A stretch of DNA of 64,000 nt from Fibrobacter sp. Lineage in GTDB: Bacteria > Fibrobacterota > Fibrobacteria > Fibrobacterales > Fibrobacteraceae. Below, in pieces: positions 15,987 to 23,884 of the stretch (its first letter is position 1; every line of letters begins with the position of its first letter). The stretch is from contig JAKSIM010000003.1 of the NCBI GenBank assembly GCA_024398845.1, positions 1 to 64,000 on the forward strand, given 5' to 3'. The position numbers and the translations under genes are program-made. The notes under the pieces are model-generated. The model did no database searches. It was given only the letters and a program-made list of their open reading frames with translations, and had not been told where the DNA came from.

Positions 15987-17889
15987 ACATGCTGTTGTAT
16001 GTATTTTCAAGGACTTCGTCTTCCTTGCTTTTAACTTCGATCTTTTTCTCTTCGGGCTTTTTATTCAAATCTTCGTAGTATTGGGCCGAAAGCTGGTCAA
16101 TATGTTCGAGACTCTGCTTAACGCGCTTGCGAAGGCGCTCCAATTCCTTTTCGGTATCCTTATTACGAGTGTTCAACATTTCCGAAGCTCGTTTTCCCCA
16201 TGGGGTTCTTGGATACTTAGACTTTAACTCATGGTACACCATCACAGCGCTATCCAAGCGATTCGGATTCATTTCAAAATACACAGCCTTCATGTACAAA
16301 GCCTGAGCCCCAGCATCCGTCTGCGGGAATTCGTGATACAAGCTATCAAAAGCGGCAAACGCAGTCGCGTAGGCAGAATCCACCATATCCATTTTATCGA
16401 GCGGCATTTCTGCCGCTATGGTCCACAGGCTCTCGGCTTGCATATAACGTTCACGAGCCACGTCATCCGTAGTCTGCAATGTCACGCGCATACCCATATT
16501 CGCCTGAGCCTGCTTTGCATACTCCGTATTGGGGTACTTTTCAATAATTTCCTTGTACAGTTCTTCGGCCTTGTCCTCATCATTTTTGAATTCATCATAA
16601 ATGAACGCTCGGGCATACGTGGCACGCAAGACTCTCGTGGAATCCGAGGAACTGGCAATGATTTGGTCTAGCCTGCCAATAGCACTATCGACCTCAGAGA
16701 GTTTAAACAAGAAGAGCTCTGCAATCTGGAATTCATTGCTAAAGAAGTTCGCCACGTTGGGAACGGAATCCTTTTTCACGGCGTTATTTGTGTTGCGAAG
16801 AGCGACTAGGCGACGAAGAGCATCGCGAAGTTCACGGCTTTTTTGACCATACGAGCAAATGGAACGTGAAATAAAGCTACTATCATAATAAATAATGGCC
16901 TGGTCGTAATTGACAGTCTTGGTCTGTTCGTAATTGCCCAAGTTGTAATAGCTTTGGCTTGCAAAAGCCGTACGTGGATAGTCGGAATTCACCTTCTGGA
17001 GAACAACAAAAGCATCGGCATAGCGTTCCGCAAGCAACATGATTTCGCCGATTCGAACCAAGTACTGCGGCTGTTCCTTTTCGTAATCGGGATTCTTGAA
17101 CAAAGCCTTATATTCGTCCGCGGCTTTCAAATACTCCTTTCGGTTCACCAAACATTCCGCAGCCTGTTCGCCCGCCGTTTGACGTTCACGAGGAGTCAGT
17201 TGCTCGATTTCTTTAGCTGTGTAATGCTCTCTGGATTTATCCCAGTTTTCTTTTTTAAAGTAGAGCCCGGCCAAACGGAAATGGGCCTTTCCGCGCATAA
17301 AAGGTGTTCCCGAGGTATCGGCAAGAACAGCCTCCAAAGCGGCTATAGCCTGATCCGGGAATTCGCTATGTTCGTCCAAAAGCGAAAGAAGGTTCAATCC
17401 CTGGAAATAGTACGGGTGGGCCTTGTCGGCAACCACCGGTTCCAAGGCAAAACGGCTAATGTTGTATTCCTGGTTACGGTAAAGGCAGTAGGCACGCTGG
17501 TATTCTACCGCACGCATAGAATCATAATCGGCAAAGTAGCGTTCGTACTCATCGTACTTTGTAATGGCCTTGGCCCATTCGCCCTTGTGACGGAACGATT
17601 CGCCAATAAGGAATACAGCTTCAGCGGTGCGTTTTTTGTTTTTAGGGAAGCGTTCCAAAACGTGGCTTCCCTTTTCGATAATCTTATCGTATTTTTGTCG
17701 TTCCTCACTGCTAGGAGTAGAGGCTGTTTCGTCGGGAACACTATCCAGGCGCGCGGTGCGAAGTTCGCCGGCTTCATCGTAAAGACGTTCCGCATTGAAC
17801 ATGTGGTTCAGGTATGCGCAGCACGTGCAGCCATCCAAAAAGAAGGCCGACACTACAAAAGCAGCTGCAACAGCAAAACGACGAATCAT
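15973..17889 (-). CDS. TPR outer-membrane lipoprotein
   Basis: A 638-residue protein with signal sequence MIRRFAVAAAFVVSAFFLDGC, then helical repeats through most of its length. Recognisable tetratricopeptide units include AEAVFLIGESFRHKGEWAKAI (near residue 90), QAQANMGM (near 500) and GAQALYMKAVYFEMN (near 550), with SKYPRTPWGKRA typical of BamD/YbgF-like repeats. A C-terminal charged coiled coil (ELERLRKRVKQSLEHIDQL) ends the protein. The role is likely a periplasmic scaffold. The ORF runs upstream to 17958, but ATG 17889 begins the signal peptide. It lies 35 bases after another TPR gene and overlaps rlpA. Confidence 0.75.
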   Translation of the reverse strand: MIRRFAVAAAFVVSAFFLDGCTCCAYLNHMFNAERLYDEAGELRTARLDSVPDETASTPSSEERQKYDKIIEKGSHVLERFPKNKKRTAEAVFLIGESFRHKGEWAKAITKYDEYERYFADYDSMRAVEYQRAYCLYRNQEYNISRFALEPVVADKAHPYYFQGLNLLSLLDEHSEFPDQAIAALEAVLADTSGTPFMRGKAHFRLAGLYFKKENWDKSREHYTAKEIEQLTPRERQTAGEQAAECLVNRKEYLKAADEYKALFKNPDYEKEQPQYLVRIGEIMLLAERYADAFVVLQKVNSDYPRTAFASQSYYNLGNYEQTKTVNYDQAIIYYDSSFISRSICSYGQKSRELRDALRRLVALRNTNNAVKKDSVPNVANFFSNEFQIAELFLFKLSEVDSAIGRLDQIIASSSDSTRVLRATYARAFIYDEFKNDEDKAEELYKEIIEKYPNTEYAKQAQANMGMRVTLQTTDDVARERYMQAESLWTIAAEMPLDKMDMVDSAYATAFAAFDSLYHEFPQTDAGAQALYMKAVYFEMNPNRLDSAVMVYHELKSKYPRTPWGKRASEMLNTRNKDTEKELERLRKRVKQSLEHIDQLSAQYYEDLNKKPEEKKIEVKSKEDEVLENTYNSMYDFE

Positions 17890-17924
17890 ACAGGGCAAAA
17901 ATACAAAAAATAGTTGCCCAGAAA

Positions 17925-19640
17925 CTAGAACTCGTTCAAGTATGGGATGTAATCGCAAAGCTTGAGGCCCGGAGCAAGCGCAGACTTGTCAAAACGGACC
18001 ATACGGACTTCGGCTGGCTTCCCAACAAAGCGGGCCAGAATTTCAAAATTATCCTGAGTTTCCCAAACCGCAGCATCAATAACCACGCCATCTCCGCAAT
18101 CGGTTTCGCCGGTACTGTTGCCAATGCCAGAAATACGGGAATTTTGCTTAAGAAGTCGCGTATACACTTCAGGAGCTATGCCCAAGTGGTTTGACGAAGA
18201 AGACGAATCGAATACGGCCACATGAACTTCACGGAAACGGTTTGTGGAATCAAACACCACCGTGTACGTGTGCTTGTACGGAGACTCATAGAAGGACTCC
18301 TGCCAAACGTTCGTTTTTACCGGGCGGAAGTTGCCAACAGCATAACGCTTAAAAAATTCACCCGGAGTGGCGCCGTAGCGCACCAGATAATGACCTAACA
18401 TTGTCGAGAAGTCATGCTTAGTAGCCGGAGCCAATGTTCCACGCAAGCTATCTACGGCGCGGTTCAGGTTCGCAGCAAGACCCTCGTTCACCGCCACAGG
18501 AGTCGGCTTCGTCACGTTCGATTCTTGAATGCGTTGCTGGATATCGGGGTATTCCGGATCGCGAGCCGCAATTTCACGGAACTGGATACGAGCGCGGTCA
18601 AAATCACGGCCCTTAAGGTAAGCAAGTCCCAAAGCTTCACGGAGAGGCAAGTTCTCGGGATACTTCTCGACCAGGGGTTCCAAAATATCGCAAGCCACTT
18701 CGGCCTTATCACGCGGCGAGAGAGCCACCCCAGAGCCCGCACCCGGAGGAGACTTTTCTCCCAAAGACGCCTGAGCCTCAGTGGCTTTTGCAAAATCAGG
18801 ACGGAAAGCCAAAATACGTTGGTAAACTTTTTCGGCCGCATCAAAACGTCCTTGGTATTCCATCAGGTAACCTTGCAGCAACATAATCTCGACATCTGCC
18901 GGATACTGCGAAAGAGCATATTCTACAAGAGCCGTACAACTATCAATCACGCCCTGGTCGTGAAAAAGATTTGCCATGAGTTCATAAGCTCGCGGATCAG
19001 AACCGGCCGAGAGGCTTATCGCCGTGCGGCATTCCGCCGAGGCCTGAGCATAGCGCTCGTTTTCGTAAAGCAGTTGTGCGTACCACAAACGGAGTTCGTA
19101 AATGGACGGAGCCTTATCACAAGCGACGCGAGCCATTTCAAAAGCAGACGATGTATTACCGCTCTTATAAGTCTTACGGCTATCTAAATAAATAGACAAG
19201 CCCGTATTCGGGAAAAGACCTTGGAGTTTACCCACCAGCAAGTTCAAACGTTCGCCCTCAAGTTCATTGAGCGAGTCTATTTCGAACAAAGTATTCACCT
19301 CTCCCCACATAGCAGGAACAAGGTTCGGGTACATGATAGTCACTGCATCAAAAATTTCAAAAGCAGCACGGGTGTTTCCACCACGGGAAAGTTCTACCGC
19401 CCTACGCAGTTCGGCCTGCGTTTGCACAGGAAGCTCAGGCGCAGATTCCAAGGACTCCGGAGCATCACCCTTCACCACAGTGCTTCCTGCAGAAAGTCCA
19501 AAGGGTATTGCTTCGACCGAGACCTTGGATGGGCCAAACTCTTCGTACAAATGATAAGCCCCAAGCGAAAGCAACGCCCCAACACAAAGCGTAAGGAACC
19601 AATAGGCGGCCTTGCGGGCCTGGGCTGTCGAGCTGATCAT
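17925..19640 (-). CDS. Membrane-anchored TPR protein
   Basis: A 571-residue protein with one N-terminal membrane anchor (AAYWFLTLCVGALLSLGAYHL), a linker rich in Ala/Glu/Pro, and a TPR array from about residue 75 to 370 (GNTRAAFEIFDAVTIMYPN, RFDAAEKVYQRILAFRPDF, RDFDRARIQFREIAARDPE). The last 180 residues are a separate mixed domain (NVWQESFYESPYKHTYTVVFD) that I do not recognise. Its ATG overlaps the TAA of the sigma factor gene by one base, so the two are translated together. This links a cell-envelope scaffold to a primary-type sigma factor. Confidence 0.7.
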   Translation of the reverse strand: MISSTAQARKAAYWFLTLCVGALLSLGAYHLYEEFGPSKVSVEAIPFGLSAGSTVVKGDAPESLESAPELPVQTQAELRRAVELSRGGNTRAAFEIFDAVTIMYPNLVPAMWGEVNTLFEIDSLNELEGERLNLLVGKLQGLFPNTGLSIYLDSRKTYKSGNTSSAFEMARVACDKAPSIYELRLWYAQLLYENERYAQASAECRTAISLSAGSDPRAYELMANLFHDQGVIDSCTALVEYALSQYPADVEIMLLQGYLMEYQGRFDAAEKVYQRILAFRPDFAKATEAQASLGEKSPPGAGSGVALSPRDKAEVACDILEPLVEKYPENLPLREALGLAYLKGRDFDRARIQFREIAARDPEYPDIQQRIQESNVTKPTPVAVNEGLAANLNRAVDSLRGTLAPATKHDFSTMLGHYLVRYGATPGEFFKRYAVGNFRPVKTNVWQESFYESPYKHTYTVVFDSTNRFREVHVAVFDSSSSSNHLGIAPEVYTRLLKQNSRISGIGNSTGETDCGDGVVIDAAVWETQDNFEILARFVGKPAEVRMVRFDKSALAPGLKLCDYIPYLNEF

Positions 19641-20488
19641 TAGAGCTCCAGGAAGTCTGCGAGTTTTTCTTTATGTTCCTTGCTTTTCTGCAAGCGACGT
19701 AAAGTCTTATTCTTAATTTGACGAACGCGTTCACGGCTCAAGCGCAAGTCTTCACCAATGTCCTTGAGAGTGGTATCTTCGACCGTATCCAAGCCATAGA
19801 ACATGCGGAGGATTTCTTCTTCACGACGCGGGAGAGAAGCCAAAGTCTCTTGGATGAGCTTTTTGCGTTCTTCCTTTTCCATATCGTCGTCTTGATTTCC
19901 CTGGTCGCCAAGCACATCCATAAGCGTGCTCACGGAATCAGCAGAACTGCCGCCCGCATCATCCCCAATGGGAGCATCAAGAGAAATGTCCACAATCTTT
20001 TCCATCACCTCTACGATATCCTTTTCGAAGGGTGCGAATTCTTCCATAGAAATGGTTTTGTCGTAATCACCGCCATTGAGCATAAGCGCTCTTTTAAAGC
20101 GGTTTACCAAGGCGAGCTTGTTAGGCGGAATACGGACCGCGCCCACCTGTTCAAACAAAGCCTTTTGGATAGACTGGCGAATCCACCACACTGCGTAGCT
20201 GATGAACTTCACGTCCTTGTCCATATCAAAACGTTTTGCAGCTTTGAACAAACCCAAATTGCCTTCATTAATCAAATCAAGCAAAGCTAGGCCACGGCCC
20301 TGGTACTTGCGGGCCACACTCACCACAAAGCGGAGGTTGCCACGGATCAGGCGTTGCAAAGCGGATTTACGAATTTCCTCCGTTTCGCCCGTTTTGATAA
20401 TCGTGAGCAACGCCGCCTCCTCTTGCGGAGACAGAGTCGGGTAACGATTCAAATCGCGAAAATAAAGAGCTTCGTTAAAATCACTCAT
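19640..20488 (-). CDS. RNA polymerase sigma factor, RpoD/SigA-like (short form)
   Basis: A 282-residue sigma-70 protein. Region 1.2 (YFRDLNRYPTLSPQEEAAL), region 2 (GNLRFVVSVARKYQGRGLALLDLINEGNLGL; KFISYAVWWIRQSIQKAL with the -10-reading and melting residues), region 3 and region 4 (LKDIGEDLRLSRERVRQIKNKTLRRLQ) are all there; the long acidic region 1.1 is missing. This is the compact architecture of the primary sigma factor in Bacteroidota and related phyla, so it may be the housekeeping sigma; a group 2 factor is the alternative. GAAAGGTG lies about ten bases before the ATG. Confidence 0.9.
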   Translation of the reverse strand: MSDFNEALYFRDLNRYPTLSPQEEAALLTIIKTGETEEIRKSALQRLIRGNLRFVVSVARKYQGRGLALLDLINEGNLGLFKAAKRFDMDKDVKFISYAVWWIRQSIQKALFEQVGAVRIPPNKLALVNRFKRALMLNGGDYDKTISMEEFAPFEKDIVEVMEKIVDISLDAPIGDDAGGSSADSVSTLMDVLGDQGNQDDDMEKEERKKLIQETLASLPRREEEILRMFYGLDTVEDTTLKDIGEDLRLSRERVRQIKNKTLRRLQKSKEHKEKLADFLEL

Positions 20489-20548
20489 ATCTTTCTACAC
20501 CTTTCAAATCCCTCGGAAATATTCCAAAGTCCAAACAAATATGGTTTT

Positions 20549-20845
20549 TTATGCAGTTTTCGTCAATTCCTTGATTTTATCGTACGGGTAAATTCCCGAG
20601 CGATGACCATCATTAAAACTGAGGCCCACCGCATAGCGACCTATGGATTGCACCCGCTCCAATTTCACATCCATTGGAACCGTAGATCCATCCAACAGTT
20701 TTTCGCCCGTATGTTCATCGACGCACAAGGCGCACGGACAAGCAAGGCGAAGTTCTCGAATACCGCATACTCCACGAGTGCCGTCGTTCCATTCAAAGCC
20801 GAGTTTGCCTTCGGCAGTTCTAAAAACTTTCTTTGGCTGGATCAT
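20549..20845 (-). CDS. DUF971 domain protein
   Basis: A 98-residue protein matching the DUF971 / gamma-butyrobetaine hydroxylase N-terminal-like fold: LGFEWNDGTRGVCGIRELRLACPCALCVDEHTGEKLLDG, then VQSIGRYAVGLSFNDGHRSGIYPYD. The Cys-rich loop CPCALC is family-typical and may bind metal or a cluster. Its ATG overlaps the last codon of mrp (ATGA), and mrp-DUF971 pairs are common in many bacteria, which suggests a role in iron-sulfur cluster delivery. Confidence 0.88.
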   Translation of the reverse strand: MIQPKKVFRTAEGKLGFEWNDGTRGVCGIRELRLACPCALCVDEHTGEKLLDGSTVPMDVKLERVQSIGRYAVGLSFNDGHRSGIYPYDKIKELTKTA

Positions 20846-21969
20846 GCGTCCTCCACCGGCAGTTGTTCGAATTCGTAATTAAAGTTTTTGAGCACACCGT
20901 CACCCTCAGATTTAAATACGGCAAGCGTGCGCACCATCTGGTCGGCGGCTTCCATAAACGCCTTGGCCGATTCCGAATTCGGATAGCGAAGTACCGCAGG
21001 TGTGCCTTCGTCACCGCAACCCGCCACCGCCGGTTCAAGCGGAACTTTGGCAATAAGAGGGACACCCCAGCTCTTGGCGATTCGTTCTCCACCACCTGCA
21101 GGGAATATTTGATGATGCTTACCGCACTCGTCACAAATGAAGTAGCTCATGTTCTCGATGACGCCCACCACCGGTACGCCCACGGAATCAAACATCGCAA
21201 TTCCCTTGCGACAGTCCGCAAGAGCGACTTCTTGCGGAGTCGTCACCACAACGGCTCCAGCCATCGGGCAGTTCTGCGTAAGCGTGAGTTGGATGTCGCC
21301 AGTTCCTGGAGGGAAGTCCACCAGCAGATAATCGAGCTTTCCCCAACGCACGTGATGAATAAAATGCTGAATCATCTGTGAAACCATCGGGCCACGCCAG
21401 ATGGTCGCCTTATCGGAATCCGCGAACATGCACATAGAGACAATGCTAATGCCGCCCTTCGCTTCGACAGGCGCAATCGTATTGTCTTCAAAAACCTCAG
21501 GAGCCTTGTCTATGCCGAACATGAGGCCCATGCTCGGACCATAAATATCGGCATCCAAAATGCCAACGCGAGCTCCAGACAAACTAAGCGCCATAGCAAG
21601 ATTTGCCGTCACCGTCGATTTACCCACGCCGCCTTTACCGCTTGCGACAGCCACCACATGAGCGACTTCGCTAATGTGCGAATTTTCGGGAGCCTTTGCA
21701 GCGGAGTTGTCGTCACCTACACGGCCCTGACTAGACGTAAGCGTCACCTCTACATCGGAAGCCCCCAGGGACTTCACAATCGAAATACACTGGTCCTTAA
21801 AGCGGTCACGAATCGGGCACGCCGGTGTCGTGAGTTTCAAGTCAAAGGAAACCTTCGTTCCTTCAATTTTCAGATTTTGAACAAAGTTCAGTTCAACGAT
21901 ATTCTTGTGCAAATCCGGATCTTGAACGGCGCGCAAGGCACTCAAAATATTTTGTTCATTCAATTGCAT
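20842..21969 (-). CDS. mrp: Mrp/NBP35 family iron-sulfur cluster carrier ATPase
   Basis: A 375-residue P-loop NTPase that carries and transfers [4Fe-4S] clusters. The N-terminal MIP18-like (DUF59) domain is at residues 1-80 (LSALRAVQDPDLHKNIVEL). The deviant Walker A GKGGVGKSTVTANLA is near residue 112, DADIYGPSMG near 140, and the DLPPGTGD-type motif here reads DFPPGTGDIQLTL. The cluster-binding CxxC is CDECGK near residue 280. ATG 21969 is chosen over TTG 21975; GAAGAGAA is upstream. It forms the middle of a minus-strand run from the ABC gene to rlpA. Confidence 0.93.
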   Translation of the reverse strand: MQLNEQNILSALRAVQDPDLHKNIVELNFVQNLKIEGTKVSFDLKLTTPACPIRDRFKDQCISIVKSLGASDVEVTLTSSQGRVGDDNSAAKAPENSHISEVAHVVAVASGKGGVGKSTVTANLAMALSLSGARVGILDADIYGPSMGLMFGIDKAPEVFEDNTIAPVEAKGGISIVSMCMFADSDKATIWRGPMVSQMIQHFIHHVRWGKLDYLLVDFPPGTGDIQLTLTQNCPMAGAVVVTTPQEVALADCRKGIAMFDSVGVPVVGVIENMSYFICDECGKHHQIFPAGGGERIAKSWGVPLIAKVPLEPAVAGCGDEGTPAVLRYPNSESAKAFMEAADQMVRTLAVFKSEGDGVLKNFNYEFEQLPVEDA

Positions 21970-21996
21970 ACTCAATTCTCTTCAATCACAATAATA

Positions 21997-22359
21997 TCAA
22001 TTTTTCATCAAATAAAAACCGCCAGCGCAAGCGGCAACGCCAACCGCAAAACTCGCAATGGCATAAACGGCAAACAAACCAATCTTTCCACTCTGCAAAA
22101 GGGCCAAGTTTTCGTTCGCAAACGTACTGAATGTGGTAAAGCCGCCGCAAAATCCAGTCACCAAAAAGAGTTTGAGATTTGGAGAAAGCGAACCGCACTT
22201 GAAGAACAATCCAGAAAAAAGCCCTATGAAAAGACAACCGCAAACATTTGCGACAAATGTGGGCCACGGGAATCCGGCCGCCTTCGGAATGACGAGGCTC
22301 AAAAAGTAACGAAGCATGCTACCCAAAGCGCCTCCGAGCGCAACGAACAGAAAAGCCAT
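21997..22359 (-). CDS. crcB: Fluoride channel
   Basis: FluC/CrcB family, about 120 residues with four membrane helices. The hallmark GFCGGFTTFSTFANEN (Phe and Thr lining the fluoride pore), the ALGGALGSMLRYFLS start and the N of FVANVCGC are all there. A dual-topology dimer exports fluoride passively. The frame could start at GTG 22368, overlapping the stop of the ABC gene (GTGA); ATG 22359, five bases after that stop, is preferred. No fluoride riboswitch is visible, as the gene sits inside an operon. Confidence 0.92.
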   Translation of the reverse strand: MAFLFVALGGALGSMLRYFLSLVIPKAAGFPWPTFVANVCGCLFIGLFSGLFFKCGSLSPNLKLFLVTGFCGGFTTFSTFANENLALLQSGKIGLFAVYAIASFAVGVAACAGGFYLMKN

Positions 22360-22364
22360 ACAAA

Positions 22365-23768
22365 TCACTCTAATGAAAACTTCGGCATTCTAAGGAGGTG
22401 AGTGATGCAAGGCGGCCATTCCTCCTCATAGTGGCTCACCAAAATCAAGGTCGTCTCGGTCGAGAGCAGTTGCAGCAAGTGGAACAACTTTTCGCGGTAT
22501 TCGCCCTTGAGCCCCTGCGTCGGTTCATCGAGCAACAAGACCTTTGGCGGACGGATGGCCGCGCGGGCCATGAGCACAAGGCGCTTATCTATCGGGGAAA
22601 GTTTTCGAACGCTCAGTGTCGAATCTTCGAAGCCCAGGTAATTGAGCCATTCGCGGGCCTTCGCCTTTTCTTCCCAGGTCACGTTTTCGGCACGGCAGAG
22701 GTTTGGCGTAAAGCCCGTGCAAAGCACTTCGCACAAGTCCAAATCCTCGCGGTACTGCAGCGCAAGTTCCGGAGAGAAGAATCCAAGTTTCGCCTTGTGG
22801 TCCCAAATGTTTAGGCCATGCCCCGGACGTTCGCCCAAAAGCGTAATGTCGTTATTGTACATCTGCGGGTGGTCTGCAGTGAGAAGCCCTAAAAGCGTAC
22901 TCTTGCCGGCGCCATTTTCGCCCATCACCGCCCAGTGTTCGCCCTTGCGAACCGTCCAGTTCAGATTCTTGATAACGGTCGTTTCGCCAAAGCGGATGTT
23001 CACGTTTTTAAGGTCGAAGAGAATTTCGCCATCGGCAGGCGTTTCGCGAAACTGCACAATTTCGTAATCGCGCAATTCCGCCTTCTTGAACTTAGGCTGG
23101 GTGGCAGCAACAGGCAAATCGCCCTCATACTGCGTAAACGTCTTGTTCGCATAAACGAAAGCAGGAATTTCCGGCAAAAGTTCATCTTCGCGAGCGAGAC
23201 GCACCGCAATCTTCAACTGTTCCGCAACATCGGGATTTTTTTCGCGGGCATCACGGGCAAGGTCCGCCACGCAACCGGCCAAATGCGCGCGGTATTCCGG
23301 GTCGAGCCCGCCGAACAAATCGTTAAAGTAAACCCACTCCGGCTTTTCCATCCACATGCGCGCAAGCAATACGCGGCGAAGTTCGCCGTTCGAAAGGCTC
23401 AAAAGCTTGCGGTCGAGAATTCCCTCGGCAAGGTCCGCTATCTTCAACGCTTCCCCAAGCTTGTCGGGGTCGGTTTCGGGCCAAGCCATATCGTCGATGT
23501 AGCGGTCAGTCTGCAAGAAGAACTTCTTGTTCAAAAGCAAGTTCTTTACCAGCGGAGCCTCCTCGTCATGAAGGCTAATAAAGCGCTGCTGGAAAAACGG
23601 GGCAAGCGCCTGCTGGATTTTGCGCTGCACGGCCTCCGACATCGTGGAGACATTTTCGCGCTGGTTCAAAAAATGGGTGATGACTCTGTCTAAATCCTCG
23701 CCCTCGGTGCTAAAAATCTGCACCTGCGGAAACTTTTCAATCAAAGCTTCAAAACGTTTAAATTCCAT
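22365..23768 (-). CDS. Tandem ABC ATPase (ModF/PhrA-like) with degenerate first half
   Basis: A soluble 467-residue protein of two fused nucleotide-binding domains and no membrane segment, as in ModF-type ABC proteins. The second domain is complete: Walker A GENGAGKSTLLGLLT near residue 283, a signature-position helix LSPIDKRLVLMARA, Walker B KVLLLDEPTQGL near 410, and the switch His in LVSHYEEE. In the first half the signature LSNGELRRVLLARM is kept near residue 125, but there is no Walker A and Walker B reads VYFNDLFGGLD without the catalytic Glu. It is thus likely an asymmetric ATPase with one working site. No partner permease is adjacent. Confidence 0.8.
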   Translation of the reverse strand: MEFKRFEALIEKFPQVQIFSTEGEDLDRVITHFLNQRENVSTMSEAVQRKIQQALAPFFQQRFISLHDEEAPLVKNLLLNKKFFLQTDRYIDDMAWPETDPDKLGEALKIADLAEGILDRKLLSLSNGELRRVLLARMWMEKPEWVYFNDLFGGLDPEYRAHLAGCVADLARDAREKNPDVAEQLKIAVRLAREDELLPEIPAFVYANKTFTQYEGDLPVAATQPKFKKAELRDYEIVQFRETPADGEILFDLKNVNIRFGETTVIKNLNWTVRKGEHWAVMGENGAGKSTLLGLLTADHPQMYNNDITLLGERPGHGLNIWDHKAKLGFFSPELALQYREDLDLCEVLCTGFTPNLCRAENVTWEEKAKAREWLNYLGFEDSTLSVRKLSPIDKRLVLMARAAIRPPKVLLLDEPTQGLKGEYREKLFHLLQLLSTETTLILVSHYEEEWPPCITHLLRMPKFSLE

Positions 23769-23828
23769 AAAACTGAATTTAGAAATTTACCACGAAAGCC
23801 AACCTCTTCAAAAAAAAATCAAACAAAA

Positions 23829-23856
23829 AATCTCCCGACATTTCTGCCGGGAGATT
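23829..23856 (-). terminator. Intrinsic terminator of the esterase gene
   Basis: Stem AATCTCCCG / CGGGAGATT, followed on the minus strand by a T-rich run (TTTTTTGTTTGATTTTTTT). It lies 28 bases past the esterase stop. Confidence 0.9.
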
Positions 23857-23884
23857 CCTTTTAAATCAAAGAGCAACGATTGGA

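Noticed and set aside
20643-20882. Plus-strand ORFs opposite DUF971 and mrp
   Set aside because: Shadows of confidently identified genes; no coding signal of their own.
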